A stretch of 64,000 nt of DNA from Allofrancisella inopinata (lineage in GTDB: Bacteria; Pseudomonadota; Gammaproteobacteria; Francisellales; Francisellaceae). Shown in pieces: positions 38,509 through 48,019 of this stretch (its first letter is position 1; each line of letters opens with the position of its first letter). The position numbers and the translations under genes were made by a program. Below the pieces are notes generated by a model. The model did not search any database and was not told where the DNA came from. It saw only the letters and a list, made by a program, of their open reading frames with translations. Location of the stretch: positions 744,001 through 808,000 of the forward strand of contig NZ_CP038241.1 in the NCBI RefSeq assembly GCF_012222965.1, read 5' to 3'.

Positions 38509-40125
38509 TTATGCTTGCAGAGGTTTTCCCTTACCACCCGCTCTAACTATCGCACGAGATATTTTTTGGTGACCATTGTGGCGAGCAATAGATAAAGGAG
38601 TATCTGTATTTGTACCTTTGTTTACCTCAATTTCAGGATGTCTCAATAGCTCAATAACTATTTCTGTGTGGCCCTTTTGGCAAGCAATATATAAAGGAGT
38701 AACACCTTTTTTTGTATATTTGTTTACATCAATTCCACCATGTTTTAATAGCTTACTAACTATTTCTGTGTGGCCATTTCGGCAAGCAATATATAAAAAA
38801 TCAGTATTACAATGATATCCTTTGCTACAAATTTTTTTAAATAGCATCTCCTTATAACCGCGGTCATTATATATGTTGTCAGCATAAGTTGCTTCAATCT
38901 TTTTTAGAGAAACTTCAATAATCCTCATATATGCAGATTTTTCTAAATTGTTCTCTAATGACGGCATATTATTATTAAAATGTATTTCCGTTGGCTCATT
39001 CAGATTTTCTTCTCTTCGTAATATGTGTTTTTCATCTGCAATAAAATTATAAAGCTTATTTATATCCATTGTTCTTACTTTATCTCTAGTATATATTGCA
39101 CGCTTCTTATGATTTTTCCATTTAAAATAGCTACTTACATATCTATTTAACTGGTTGTATATTTCCAATTTAATTTTTTCAATCTTTTTTTGAAATTTAA
39201 TCCGACAAGCGTTTTCATAAGCATCAATTTTATCGACTCCTATAGTAGGGCTAATATAGATTGATAAATTTAAAGCTAGGAGGCTATTTTGTTCTACATT
39301 AAAACCAAAAGCTTCAAAAATACCATTATTAACTAAACCATAAACATCAGTAAATGTTACGGCTTCAACTTTATTCTTCTGTAAATTGTTAGCATTATAC
39401 AATTTTAATTTATAGCCACCAAGTAAATCAGATTTAATATTAAATGCAACCATATGATTAATACTAGATACCTTAATATAAGCACGAAACGGATATTTAG
39501 CAAACTTATCAACTAATAGTTTTAAGAAATCATAATAATCTAGTTTATTTCCAATAAAAGGGTAATTGTATATTTCCATCAATGGAGAAACCTTTTGATA
39601 AGTAACATTAGACTCTTGATCACCAAATATTCCTTGACTAACAACAGTTAATTCTTTATTTATAACAAATGGTGAAGTTTTTAATATATTTTGACCAAAA
39701 TTTATACCCTCACCGTTAACTAAAGTATATTTAGCTTCATGGTAAGCAAGCAACCCATCTAAGAAAGCTCTTATTGAAATAACTAACTCATATATTTCTC
39801 TTTCTTGAACTATATGATTAGTAATAACCTGTCCAGCTAATTTGCGTTTAGGTAGTTGTCTTTCATAATTATGTACAGCGTTAATAAGGTCAGTTAATCT
39901 GGTATAGGTAATGCCATTAAACTGCTTATTTATAGTGACACTTGTAAGTAACTCTAATCTTTTATAAAAAGTCTTAAGATCATCAGCTAAATATGCTTGA
40001 CCCCACATAGCAGCCATACCAAAACATAGACCTTTTGGCAAACCTAGAGCAGTATAATAATCACCCAAATGGCAATTTTTTGATATAATTTCTATATTTG
40101 AATATAGTATATCGTAAAAATTCAT
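38509..40125 (-). CDS. Ankyrin-repeat candidate effector with N-terminal Cys motif
   Basis: A 538-residue protein. The N-terminus has LPKGLCFGMAAMW with Cys34, matching GGMCYGVAFMA of the gene at 18695 in position and pattern. A later strand SINHMVAFNI (His224) is followed by GYKLKLYNANN (Asn244 or Asn246), where a papain-like clan CA enzyme would have His and its Asn/Asp partner. That supports a YopT-like protease fold only weakly. A lysine-rich middle region follows, then three ankyrin repeats at about 442-470, 475-503 and 508-530 (GVTPLYIACQKGHTEIVIELL is the best; shown in part elsewhere). No signal peptide is seen. Solitary and AT-rich upstream. Host targeting is inference. Confidence 0.68.
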   Translation of the reverse strand: MNFYDILYSNIEIISKNCHLGDYYTALGLPKGLCFGMAAMWGQAYLADDLKTFYKRLELLTSVTINKQFNGITYTRLTDLINAVHNYERQLPKRKLAGQVITNHIVQEREIYELVISIRAFLDGLLAYHEAKYTLVNGEGINFGQNILKTSPFVINKELTVVSQGIFGDQESNVTYQKVSPLMEIYNYPFIGNKLDYYDFLKLLVDKFAKYPFRAYIKVSSINHMVAFNIKSDLLGGYKLKLYNANNLQKNKVEAVTFTDVYGLVNNGIFEAFGFNVEQNSLLALNLSIYISPTIGVDKIDAYENACRIKFQKKIEKIKLEIYNQLNRYVSSYFKWKNHKKRAIYTRDKVRTMDINKLYNFIADEKHILRREENLNEPTEIHFNNNMPSLENNLEKSAYMRIIEVSLKKIEATYADNIYNDRGYKEMLFKKICSKGYHCNTDFLYIACRNGHTEIVSKLLKHGGIDVNKYTKKGVTPLYIACQKGHTEIVIELLRHPEIEVNKGTNTDTPLSIARHNGHQKISRAIVRAGGKGKPLQA

Positions 40126-40422
40126 TAAAAATATTCTCCAAAAACGTATGTAATTATATATTTAAAGTAATTAAAAATTATCTCTAATATTTAATTAGCA
40201 TTTTAACATTTATTTTCTATTAAAAAAACTTATATATAATAATAAAATAATAAAATTTCTATGTTGCATATAAATGAAGCAAGTAATTTTGTTTATGATA
40301 TTTATTCTTTTGAGCTATGACTGTTCACTAGATTTTCGTAAGGAATTAAAGAAATTTGAAAAAGATAATTCTTAAAAGGTTATGGAATGCTTCGCTGATA
40401 AATTATAATTTTTAAGTTAAAA
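40126..40422. other. AT-rich intergenic region between two minus-strand genes
   Basis: A 297-bp region upstream of the ankyrin gene and downstream of tcdA. It must hold the promoter of the ankyrin gene at its left side. The only coding possibility I see is a 33-codon frame on the plus strand, listed separately. Confidence 0.35.
40274..40375 (+). CDS. Possible small exported peptide, 33 residues
   Basis: ATG at 40274 opens a 33-codon frame whose product starts MKQVILFMIFILLSYDC, a basic residue followed by a hydrophobic stretch and a Cys, then a charged tail DFRKELKKFEKDNS. The shape is that of a small lipoprotein or signal-anchored peptide, but the residues before Cys (SYD) are a poor lipobox, and no ribosome site is obvious. 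May be chance. Confidence 0.22.
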   Translation: MKQVILFMIFILLSYDCSLDFRKELKKFEKDNS

Positions 40423-41166
40423 TTAAATATTAAAATCATCATCAACTATCTCCTTAATTACAATACCAGCTATAGTTAGTCCAAATAAAGATGGCATATA
40501 ACTAAGGGTACCATTTGTGGCTCTAGATCGACCTTGTTGGTTTGGTTGAGGTTCTTTAGGAGGTAATGGAGCTATACCTTTTTCAGTAGAGAATACAGTC
40601 TTTATACCTTTTTTGACTTTTTGTTTTTTTAGACGTGTTCTCATAGCACGAGCCAGAGCACAAACATCAGTTTTATAAATATCAGCAACCTTTATTTGCA
40701 TAGGGTCTGTTTTGCCCCCAGCACCCATGCTTGATATCGTTTTTATTCCTAATTCATGTGATGCTTTTACTAAATTAACTTTAGCATTTAGAGTATCTAT
40801 AGCATCTATTACATAATCATACTTTTCAGCAGTAAGTAGACTATATGTATTTTCAGAATTAATAAAAGTCTGCAAGGCGTTGACTTGACATTTAGGATTT
40901 ATATCTAAAATTCTGTCATTCATAACCTCAACTTTAGGCCTACCAACTGTACTATGCAAAGCAATAAGTTGGCGATTGATATTAGAGGGGTCTACTATAT
41001 CCATATCAATTATTGTTAGTTTTCCAACACCGGATCTAGCGAGTGCTTCAATAACAAAAGATCCTACGCCACCACATCCTGCTACAAAGATATTTGCAGT
41101 TTCTAGTTTTTCTAAACCTTTCGAGTTAACTAATATTCCAGTTCTTTCTGTAATTGCTTGTATCAT
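40423..41166 (-). CDS. tcdA: tRNA threonylcarbamoyladenosine dehydratase TcdA
   Basis: A 247-residue E1-like enzyme (formerly CsdL/YgdL) that uses ATP to cyclise t6A37 in tRNA to ct6A. The nucleotide-binding site is GCGGVGSFVIEALARSG followed by DMDIVDPSNINRQ, with the adenylation Arg and Gln. The catalytic region has KVNLVKASHELGIKTISSMG and the TDPMQIKVADIYKT stretch. Residues NGTLSYMPSLFGLTIAG form the typical membrane-proximal C-terminus. It starts 2 bases after the stop of the hydrolase gene, so they are an operon. Confidence 0.9.
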   Translation of the reverse strand: MIQAITERTGILVNSKGLEKLETANIFVAGCGGVGSFVIEALARSGVGKLTIIDMDIVDPSNINRQLIALHSTVGRPKVEVMNDRILDINPKCQVNALQTFINSENTYSLLTAEKYDYVIDAIDTLNAKVNLVKASHELGIKTISSMGAGGKTDPMQIKVADIYKTDVCALARAMRTRLKKQKVKKGIKTVFSTEKGIAPLPPKEPQPNQQGRSRATNGTLSYMPSLFGLTIAGIVIKEIVDDDFNI

Positions 41167-41168
41167 AA

Positions 41169-42665
41169 TTATATGTAAACCTTATTTAAGTCATCTATAT
41201 ATTTGTATGCAAAAAGATTGGCATATATCTCACCGGTTATATGATCAACCTTACCTATGCCTAAAACATCAGGTAGCCAATCTATACTTTTGGTTACTAT
41301 TTTATCATTATCTAGAACAAAGCTGTCTACTATAGCATTAGATTTTGCTATGAAGCTGTCGTAGTTAAGAGGCGTCACAATGGAATCCTCTTTTAAGCTA
41401 AAAAGGAAGATAGGTGTTCTAGTCCTAGTTCCAAAATCAACAATATCAGCATTCTGTAACGTTTGTAAAAATTCACGGTCATGAAAAATTTTTTCACTTA
41501 ACAGATCAAGCATGGAGTTATTACCTGTTGGTATACTATAATGAGAAGCAGAGTCTTGGTTTGGAAATTTTTTATATAAAGAACTACTAAAAATAGCTTC
41601 AGCTAAGACGGTATTTGGTAGATCTTTTTGGTTAAATACATTTGCAAGTGTGTAGTGCTTACCGTCTATATTACATTTAGATTGAGCAAAGGTTGAACAT
41701 TTCATGTTAAAAAATCCTTTGTCAATGTCTTTAATGTTAATAGTTTTATCAGCGTTACTGTAATTTAAATAGCTCATCAAAGTATTTGCTACTAATGCTG
41801 GTTTTAGCATAGAGGTTATGATTTTACTATAGAGTTTATATGTTTTTGAATCATTGTTATCTATCATAAAACGTAGGGTAGTATTACTGATATCATATGC
41901 ACCACTTAAACCAACTGCAGCCCTATACCTGTACAACTTTTCAAGTTTGCTAATACCATCGCAATTATATGTAGATTCTAAACATTTTGCTGTCCAGATG
42001 GAATATGGAGCACCTTCCGAGTAGCCAACAGAAAATAGATTTAGCCTTTTTGTATCACTTAGTTTGTATTTTTCCTTAATTACATTAGAGATATCATTAA
42101 GTAGATCTATAGCTGTATTTACAGTTTGCTGGGGGTATAGGACATATGGATGATAATTTTTATAATCATCTCCTTGACCTATATAATCAGGGGCTACAAC
42201 TATATAGCCATTAGCAGCGTAAAGAGCTGCATAAATAGTATTAAGCATTAGGCTAGTTTTATTGTTTTTACCTAAGTTTGATGGAACTCCACTATTATCA
42301 AATACAGTAGGGTGATAGTATAGAACCACACCTTTCGGTTTTTCTGTATCTGGTAGTATGAGTAATCCAGAAACTTTAGAGGTAATTTTTCCACTAGCTG
42401 GAAAGGTATTTGTAGTTTTATACGAAATTTTATTAAGCTGTAAAGTTTTTATATCTTGTGAGTTAAGATGATCTATGTCCACATCTAATACCTGCATATT
42501 TTTTATATTTTTATCACAATCTTGTTTGGATAAATCTTTATTGCAGAAATATTTTGTTTTATAAGTGTTACTTACATCATTAACTTTCCAAACTTCAGAC
42601 TTAACTATTTCAGAGTATCCAAAAGAGGATACTAAACTTAAAAAAAGTACTATCTTTTTATTCAT
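41169..42665 (-). CDS. Secreted alpha/beta hydrolase (lipase/esterase-like)
   Basis: About 498 residues from the ATG at 42665 (MNKKIVLFLSLVSSFGYS), a clean signal peptide; an in-frame start at 42686 would add 7 residues. The mature protein is an alpha/beta hydrolase: oxyanion-side GVVLYYHPTVFD, NGYIVVAPDYIGQGDD, and the nucleophile elbow GYSEGAPYS with the catalytic Ser. The catalytic Asp is probably in SLKEDSIVTPLNYDSF and the His in KVDHITGEIYA near the end. Cysteines are paired as expected of an exported protein. The substrate, an ester or peptide, cannot be told. Upstream partner of tcdA by close spacing only. Confidence 0.75.
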   Translation of the reverse strand: MNKKIVLFLSLVSSFGYSEIVKSEVWKVNDVSNTYKTKYFCNKDLSKQDCDKNIKNMQVLDVDIDHLNSQDIKTLQLNKISYKTTNTFPASGKITSKVSGLLILPDTEKPKGVVLYYHPTVFDNSGVPSNLGKNNKTSLMLNTIYAALYAANGYIVVAPDYIGQGDDYKNYHPYVLYPQQTVNTAIDLLNDISNVIKEKYKLSDTKRLNLFSVGYSEGAPYSIWTAKCLESTYNCDGISKLEKLYRYRAAVGLSGAYDISNTTLRFMIDNNDSKTYKLYSKIITSMLKPALVANTLMSYLNYSNADKTINIKDIDKGFFNMKCSTFAQSKCNIDGKHYTLANVFNQKDLPNTVLAEAIFSSSLYKKFPNQDSASHYSIPTGNNSMLDLLSEKIFHDREFLQTLQNADIVDFGTRTRTPIFLFSLKEDSIVTPLNYDSFIAKSNAIVDSFVLDNDKIVTKSIDWLPDVLGIGKVDHITGEIYANLFAYKYIDDLNKVYI

Positions 42666-42752
42666 GTTAAGTTGGCTATTAATCATAATATATGGTCTAC
42701 ATTTTAGCAGTAAGTTTTAAAGAAATCTTTAAGTATATTAGAGTAAATAAAG

Positions 42753-42781
42753 TTGACATAAGAATAATTAATAAGCAAAAT
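42753..42781 (+). promoter_or_regulatory. Sigma-70 promoter of ahpC (predicted)
   Basis: A perfect -35 TTGACA at 42753-42758 is followed after 17 bases by CAAAAT at 42776-42781. It is about 60 bases upstream of the ahpC start, in the direction of the gene. Confidence 0.5.
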
Positions 42782-42843
42782 TGTTAGCGTTAAATCAATA
42801 ATCTTTTAAAATAAACATAAACCAATAAATGGAGAATGTAATT

Positions 42844-43443
42844 ATGGTATTAGTAGGCAAAAAAGCACCAATTTTTAACGCACCAGCAGTATTAGGAAAT
42901 GGTGAAATTGTAGATAACTATGATTTTGCAAAAGCGATCCAAGGTAAATATGCTGTAGTAGTATTTTACCCTTTGGATTTTACATTTGTTTGCCCATCTG
43001 AGTTAATAGCTTTAGATAAAAGAACAGCTAAACTAAAAGAGCTAGGTGTGGAAGTTGTTTCTGTATCTATAGACTCTCATTTTACGCATAATGCTTGGAG
43101 AAACACACCAATCAATGAGGGTGGTATTGGACCAGTTAGTTATACTATGGTTGCTGATATTAATCAAAAAATTGTAAAAGATTATGATGTCCAAGCTGAA
43201 GGTGGTATGGCGTTTAGAGGTACTTTTTTGATTGATAAACAAGGTGTAGTACGTCATCAAGTTGTTAATGACCTTCCATTAGGTAGAAATATGGATGAGG
43301 TTATAAGAATGGTTGAAGCTTTACAATTTCATGAGCAACATGGTGAAGTGTGTCCAGCTGGTTGGAATAAGGGTGACCAAGGCATGAAGGCTTCTCCAAA
43401 AGGCGTTGCTGAATATTTAGCTGGTCACCTTTCAGATCTATAG
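42844..43443 (+). CDS. ahpC: Peroxiredoxin AhpC/Tsa, typical 2-Cys
   Basis: A 199-residue 2-Cys peroxiredoxin that reduces hydrogen peroxide, peroxynitrite and organic peroxides. The ATG at 42844 is chosen because GGAG lies 9 bases before it; an ATG at 42829 overlaps that site. The peroxidatic Cys (residue 50) is in PLDFTFVCPSE and the resolving Cys in GEVCPAGWNKG. The GGIGP and C-terminal helix (VAEYLAGHLSDL) segments resemble the sensitive form regulated by over-oxidation. No AhpF lies beside it, so reduction probably comes from thioredoxin or another donor. Confidence 0.92.
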   Translation: MVLVGKKAPIFNAPAVLGNGEIVDNYDFAKAIQGKYAVVVFYPLDFTFVCPSELIALDKRTAKLKELGVEVVSVSIDSHFTHNAWRNTPINEGGIGPVSYTMVADINQKIVKDYDVQAEGGMAFRGTFLIDKQGVVRHQVVNDLPLGRNMDEVIRMVEALQFHEQHGEVCPAGWNKGDQGMKASPKGVAEYLAGHLSDL

Positions 43444-43527
43444 TCTAAACGTTTATTTTTTTCTTCTAAGAAAAACTTATTTATTTTCATAAATAAAGTA
43501 CTAGAAATATCCTAGTGAGCTGTATAA

Positions 43528-44889
43528 ATGAAAAAATTATTTTTAATTATAGGTATGCTAGTATTTAGCAACCTTGTTTATGCAGCTAATAATTATTCTG
43601 ATAATAATCAAAAATCGCAACTTACAGAAGATCAGTCATCAATCGAAAATAAATCTGTAATAGATATAGTTGAGCAGCAAGAGGGAGAAACCTTTGTTCC
43701 AACTACAAGTGTTGATATAGGTAAAACTATATTAGATTACACTTACCTTAATAAGCTTAAGTTACCATATTACCAAGCTATAGATAATAATGTAATATTT
43801 TCACAAGCAATGATGAATACCCAGCAAGAAACTGCGGATCCTTTGTTTATAATGCTATCTCGCCAAAATGGTCTTTTAAAAGATGATTATCTTTATGCTG
43901 GGGGAACAGCTTCATTTTTACCTATGTGGGGTAGAAACAACACTAGCAACCAAAATTCAACTTCTATAAATAATTATAATTTTGAGTATTATATGGTAAG
44001 TACTCTAGGTGATTGGACTTCTGTTTTTGCATCTGTAAACGTTTATACTGATAATGGTGATTGGAATGTAAATCCTGGTGGCATTTATTTTCTTTTAGGA
44101 GATTTAAAGCGTTTACCAGTATTTACATATGCTGCACTTTCTACGGTTAATTTTGGTAATTTTGATGAAACTACTAACTTTATACCAACACTTACTAGAA
44201 TATACTTTATGCAATCTGGTGGTAATGTGAACTTATCGTATAATAAGGATGGTTTGCAGGCAAACGTAGTGTTTTTAGCGCCTTCTCAGAACCAATTTTT
44301 GCAAGTTGCAAATGCTTACAATGGTAATGCAAAACTTGGCTTTTCTGTAAATATGAAATACACATATGACTTAAATACAGTAGGTGATTACTGGTATTTT
44401 GGCTCAGCTTACTCAAATGTCTCAGGTTTTACAAATAAAAACAATGACAACGTGGGAGTTGTGGACTTTAACTTTGGAGTTAGTGTTAGTGACTTAGAAT
44501 TTATGAGTGAATTTATTTTTACCGATAAAGGAGTAGATAAAACTACAGATGTTTCTGGATCTTTTAACTTAAAAGAAGGATTTTATACCTCATTATTTCC
44601 AAATTTAAATACAAATAATTTCTTATCATCTGGTGGGCAAGTATATTCATGGTCATCACAGTTAAATTACACAACAAAGTTTTACAATAAAGATCTAGTA
44701 CCATATATTAGTTATTCTCAACTACAGCAATCTAGTACTAACTATGCAGCTATTATAGATACAGGATTTAGATATAACACCTTTGCAGATGCTTGGCTTG
44801 GTTTTAGTTATAGTTATATTAATGCCCAAGCAAATAAGTCTTTTCAACAAGATAACTTACTATCACTGTATTTAAGGATTTTTATATAA
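43528..44889 (+). CDS. Outer-membrane beta-barrel, LbtU/DUF3573-type porin
   Basis: A 453-residue exported protein: signal peptide MKKLFLIIGMLVFSNLVYA, a short periplasmic segment rich in Asn and Gln, then a beta-barrel of alternating strands from about residue 110 that ends in an aromatic-hydrophobic strand LLSLYLRIFI. Sequence marks such as LFIMLSRQNGLLKDDYLYAGG and GGIYFLLGDLKRLPVFTYA fit the LbtU siderophore-porin/DUF3573 group that in Francisella includes FupA/FslE relatives for iron uptake. Whether this one takes siderophore or ferrous iron is not shown. No Fur box was recognised upstream. Confidence 0.75.
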   Translation: MKKLFLIIGMLVFSNLVYAANNYSDNNQKSQLTEDQSSIENKSVIDIVEQQEGETFVPTTSVDIGKTILDYTYLNKLKLPYYQAIDNNVIFSQAMMNTQQETADPLFIMLSRQNGLLKDDYLYAGGTASFLPMWGRNNTSNQNSTSINNYNFEYYMVSTLGDWTSVFASVNVYTDNGDWNVNPGGIYFLLGDLKRLPVFTYAALSTVNFGNFDETTNFIPTLTRIYFMQSGGNVNLSYNKDGLQANVVFLAPSQNQFLQVANAYNGNAKLGFSVNMKYTYDLNTVGDYWYFGSAYSNVSGFTNKNNDNVGVVDFNFGVSVSDLEFMSEFIFTDKGVDKTTDVSGSFNLKEGFYTSLFPNLNTNNFLSSGGQVYSWSSQLNYTTKFYNKDLVPYISYSQLQQSSTNYAAIIDTGFRYNTFADAWLGFSYSYINAQANKSFQQDNLLSLYLRIFI

Positions 44890-44950
44890 AAAGTTATAGT
44901 TGCTTTTGTGTTAAAATAGTTTTTATGTAAATTATTAAGGTTATAAAAAT

Positions 44951-45289
44951 ATGCAAGATTTACCACAATGCCCTAAATGTCAGTCACAGTACGTTTATCA
45001 AGATAACGATCTATTAACTTGTCCAGAGTGTAGTTATGAGTGGAAGTTGGATGAAGTTAAAAATGAGGATGATAAACTTATAGTCAAAGATTCAAATGGT
45101 AATTTATTACAAGATGGTGATACTGTTACAGTTATTAAAGACCTTAAGTTAAAAGGTTCTTCGCAAGTTATAAAAGTTGGTACAAAAGTCAAAGGTATCC
45201 GCTTAGTTGAGGGTGATCATGATATTGATTGTAAAGTTGATGGTATTGGAGCTATGAAACTAAAATCACAATTTGTTAAAAAAGTTTAG
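44951..45289 (+). CDS. yjdM: Zinc-ribbon protein YjdM (PhnA family)
   Basis: A 112-residue protein closely matching E. coli YjdM: zinc ribbon [21 protein letters not shown] (two CxxC; shown across its ends) in the first 35 residues, then an SH3-like domain with [20 protein letters not shown] and [18 protein letters not shown]. Older names link it to alkylphosphonate use but it is not a phosphonate hydrolase and its function is unclear. Stands alone. Confidence 0.9.
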   Translation: MQDLPQCPKCQSQYVYQDNDLLTCPECSYEWKLDEVKNEDDKLIVKDSNGNLLQDGDTVTVIKDLKLKGSSQVIKVGTKVKGIRLVEGDHDIDCKVDGIGAMKLKSQFVKKV

Positions 45290-45460
45290 AATCACTTAGC
45301 TATTAGTTGCAACAGCTCCAAATAGTAAAAAAATTATCGTACTCATTTTTTAGTAAATACTTTTTTAGGATGCATTTAAATAATTTCTTTGAACTATATA
45401 CTACATTTATAGCTATCTGTTGATATAATTTCATTATGGTTATATTTTTGTTGTTACCAA

Positions 45461-46147
45461 ATGTCTAGACAAATCTTTATAGATACCGAAACTACTGGTT
45501 TTGATTTTAAAATTGGTAATAGAATTGTTGAGTTTGGAGCTGTAGAAGTTATTGATAGGAAGATAACTGGCAATACTTTACACTTTTATTGTAATCCAAA
45601 TTTTGAAGTTGAAGCAGGAGCATTAGTGATACACGGTTTAACAAATGAATTTTTAGCAGATAAGCCAACTTTTGATGAAAAAGTTGATGATATGATAGAG
45701 TTTCTAAAGGATGCTGAAATTATAATCCACAATGCAGCTTTTGACGTACCATTTATTAATTGGGAGCTTAATTTATTAAAAAACAACAAGTATGGAAAAC
45801 TTGAGGATCATGTTGCTAATATCGTAGATAGCCTAGAAGTAGCGAGGAAAAAACACCCTCTGCAAAAAAATAATCTAGATGCCTTATGTAAACGTTATGC
45901 TATTAGAAATGATCATAGAACATTTCACGGAGCTTTACTGGATAGTGAGCTTTTAGCAGATGTATACCTTGCTATGACAGGAGGACAAACTAAACTGTCA
46001 TTACAAACTTCTAAATCTGCAACTAAAGATAGTGCCGATATAGATTTTGAAAGACTAAATTTACGTCAAGCAAGTGTTAGTAATCTTGCAGAACATGATA
46101 AATATCTTCAGGAAATACTCAAACTAGAAGAAGAAATTAGATGGTAA
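45461..46147 (+). CDS. dnaQ: DNA polymerase III epsilon subunit (3'-5' proofreading exonuclease)
   Basis: A 228-residue DEDDh exonuclease. ExoI is IFIDTETTGFD (metal-binding D and E), ExoII HNAAFDVPFI, and ExoIII HGALLDSELLADVY, with the general-base His in RTFHGALLD. The C-terminal 45 residues, which in the family contact the polymerase alpha subunit, are present. It removes mismatched nucleotides during replication. Its last 7 bases overlap the start of the VanY-like gene, so they are translationally linked. Confidence 0.93.
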   Translation: MSRQIFIDTETTGFDFKIGNRIVEFGAVEVIDRKITGNTLHFYCNPNFEVEAGALVIHGLTNEFLADKPTFDEKVDDMIEFLKDAEIIIHNAAFDVPFINWELNLLKNNKYGKLEDHVANIVDSLEVARKKHPLQKNNLDALCKRYAIRNDHRTFHGALLDSELLADVYLAMTGGQTKLSLQTSKSATKDSADIDFERLNLRQASVSNLAEHDKYLQEILKLEEEIRW

Positions 46148-46617
46148 AAAAACCTAAGTTTATAGAGGCTGATAAAAATACTCTTGTACTAGTCGGAAAA
46201 GACTTCTTTCAAAGAGATGTATATTTAGAAAAAAATACTTATAAAGCTTGGTTAGCTTTATATGCTGCTGCTAAGTCTGATGATATAGAACTTTTTATTG
46301 TATCTGGGTTTAGAAGTTATGATTATCAACAAAAGATTATTGATAGAAAATTAGCCAATGGCCAAACATTAGAGCAAATTAGCAAAGTAAATGCTTTAGT
46401 GGGAGAAAGTGAGCATCATACAGGTAAAGCTATAGATTTGACAACCTTAGGTGAAAAAGAAGTTCTAACTGAGCAGTTTGAAAATACAGAAGCTTTTTAT
46501 TGGCTAGAGAAAAATGCTTCAAAATATGGTTTTATAATGAGTTTTCCTAGAGATAATGAATATGGTTTTATTTATGAGCCATGGCACTGGTGTTATAAAG
46601 ATGAAAAAATTAAATAA
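46141..46617 (+). CDS. D,D-carboxypeptidase of the VanY/M15B family
   Basis: A 158-residue zinc peptidase domain that trims the terminal D-Ala from peptidoglycan precursors or cuts other D-Ala bonds. Zinc ligands are in ESEHHTGKAIDL (His and Asp of the SxHxxGxAxD motif) and EPWHWCY (third His, with the preceding Glu as base). FIVSGFRSYDYQQKI is the conserved substrate-side strand. There is no signal peptide, odd for a periplasmic role, so it may act in the cytoplasm or be exported another way. It overlaps dnaQ by 7 bases and the lipoprotein gene by 17. Confidence 0.85.
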   Translation: MVKKPKFIEADKNTLVLVGKDFFQRDVYLEKNTYKAWLALYAAAKSDDIELFIVSGFRSYDYQQKIIDRKLANGQTLEQISKVNALVGESEHHTGKAIDLTTLGEKEVLTEQFENTEAFYWLEKNASKYGFIMSFPRDNEYGFIYEPWHWCYKDEKIK

Positions 46618-48019
46618 ATTATTTTTGTTTTGCTGGGTATGTTTATTAGGTAGTTGCAGTAGTGCTTATATAGATGCTAAAGATGATCTTACGAAAGTAG
46701 AATTTGAATCTGGCAACTATCCTAAAATATTTTTTTCTGTACGTGAGAGGTTAGCACAGGCAAATTTAAAATCAGCTATAAAAAGCAATAACCATATTGG
46801 AAATATAGAGCAACTTAAAAATTTAAATAGTTTAGAGTCTGGCAGATTATTACAACTAAATGATCAGTACCAAATTTCCATAGATGAGTATAATAAAGCT
46901 TTAAGCACTGTAGCGACATCTAAAGAAGAAGCTATAAAACAAGCAAGAGCAATATTGTTAAATAAAAATACCTATGATTACTATGATACTGATAATGCGT
47001 ATATAATTCCTGATTATGCTATAAATTTCTTGTATATATATCAAGCTTTAAACTATTTAAAGCAAAGTGACCCAACTTCTGCTCTTAAATCATTACAACA
47101 GCTAGATAATGCTAAATTTTGGACTCTCCAACAAGATGGTATAGCTAAAGGTATGGCTAAACTAGCACAAAAACAGCTTAAAACAGATGCTGTTAATATA
47201 GAAAATTTGGGCATTAAAAATTTCGAATTTTTAGAAAGCATGACTAATTTTTCTGACAGAATTCCAAATTCATATGGTAATCCTATGGGGTATTACTTAA
47301 ATGCTATTTTAGAAAGTTCTATATCTAAAGATTATAATGCTGCTTTAACAAGTTTAATAAAAGCTCAGCAATATACAGTTGGAAATCATTACCTTGACCA
47401 AACAGTACAAGAATTCTATTCTGCAATAGAAAGCCAAACGTCACCATTTCCAATGGGAATGGGTCGGATAGTTGTTTTTTATGAGCAGGGGTTAGTAAAC
47501 ACTAGAGTTTCCATAAAAGCACCTTTAGATATTGGCAATATTGGAGTTAGGAAATTTCAATTACCTGTTTACAATACCCAGTACCAATTTTTTGAGCCTA
47601 AAAAGGTTATAATTTCAGATAATGATAGAGAATTAGTCAATACTTATACAGAAACACTATTAGATGGTACTTTATTCGCTATAAAATCTTTAGTGGCTGA
47701 ATATCCTAAGGTAATTATGCAAAATACAGTTATTGAGGTGTTTAAATATAATTATGATAAAAAGTTTGCCTTAGGTGGGTTGCTAGGAAGTAAGTTGAAA
47801 TTTGATTTATCAAAAACAGAACCAAAAGAAGCTGATTTAAGAAGTTGGTTATTGTTACCAAATAGTGTGGATTTGTTTGAACAACAGATAGATAGTGGTA
47901 CATATACTATCCAAATAAATAATATACGTCAAAAAATATCAGTCCAGCAAGGTAAAACAACTTTACTATGGGTTGTCGATATAGGTAGCTTTAAAAAAGT
48001 TTTTTATTTTATTATTTGA
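46601..48019 (+). CDS. Lipoprotein, COG3014-like
   Basis: A 472-residue lipoprotein from the ATG at 46601: signal MKKLNKLFLFCWVCLLGSC with lipobox LGSC (Cys19). The mature part is helical and TPR-like in its first half (IDEYNKALSTVATSKEEA, SALKSLQQLD), and contains GMGRIVVFYEQGLVNTRVS, which resembles the GRxVVxxExGL core of COG3014-type proteins found in many gammaproteobacteria. It ends in a short hydrophobic strand. Function unknown; an envelope role is likely. The start lies within the end of the peptidase gene. Confidence 0.7.
   Translation: MKKLNKLFLFCWVCLLGSCSSAYIDAKDDLTKVEFESGNYPKIFFSVRERLAQANLKSAIKSNNHIGNIEQLKNLNSLESGRLLQLNDQYQISIDEYNKALSTVATSKEEAIKQARAILLNKNTYDYYDTDNAYIIPDYAINFLYIYQALNYLKQSDPTSALKSLQQLDNAKFWTLQQDGIAKGMAKLAQKQLKTDAVNIENLGIKNFEFLESMTNFSDRIPNSYGNPMGYYLNAILESSISKDYNAALTSLIKAQQYTVGNHYLDQTVQEFYSAIESQTSPFPMGMGRIVVFYEQGLVNTRVSIKAPLDIGNIGVRKFQLPVYNTQYQFFEPKKVIISDNDRELVNTYTETLLDGTLFAIKSLVAEYPKVIMQNTVIEVFKYNYDKKFALGGLLGSKLKFDLSKTEPKEADLRSWLLLPNSVDLFEQQIDSGTYTIQINNIRQKISVQQGKTTLLWVVDIGSFKKVFYFII

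Noticed and set aside
43458-43475. Hairpin TTTTTCT/AGAAAAA after ahpC as a terminator
   Set aside because: The stem is almost only A-U pairs and is not followed by a T-run; in a genome this A+T rich such stems are common by chance.
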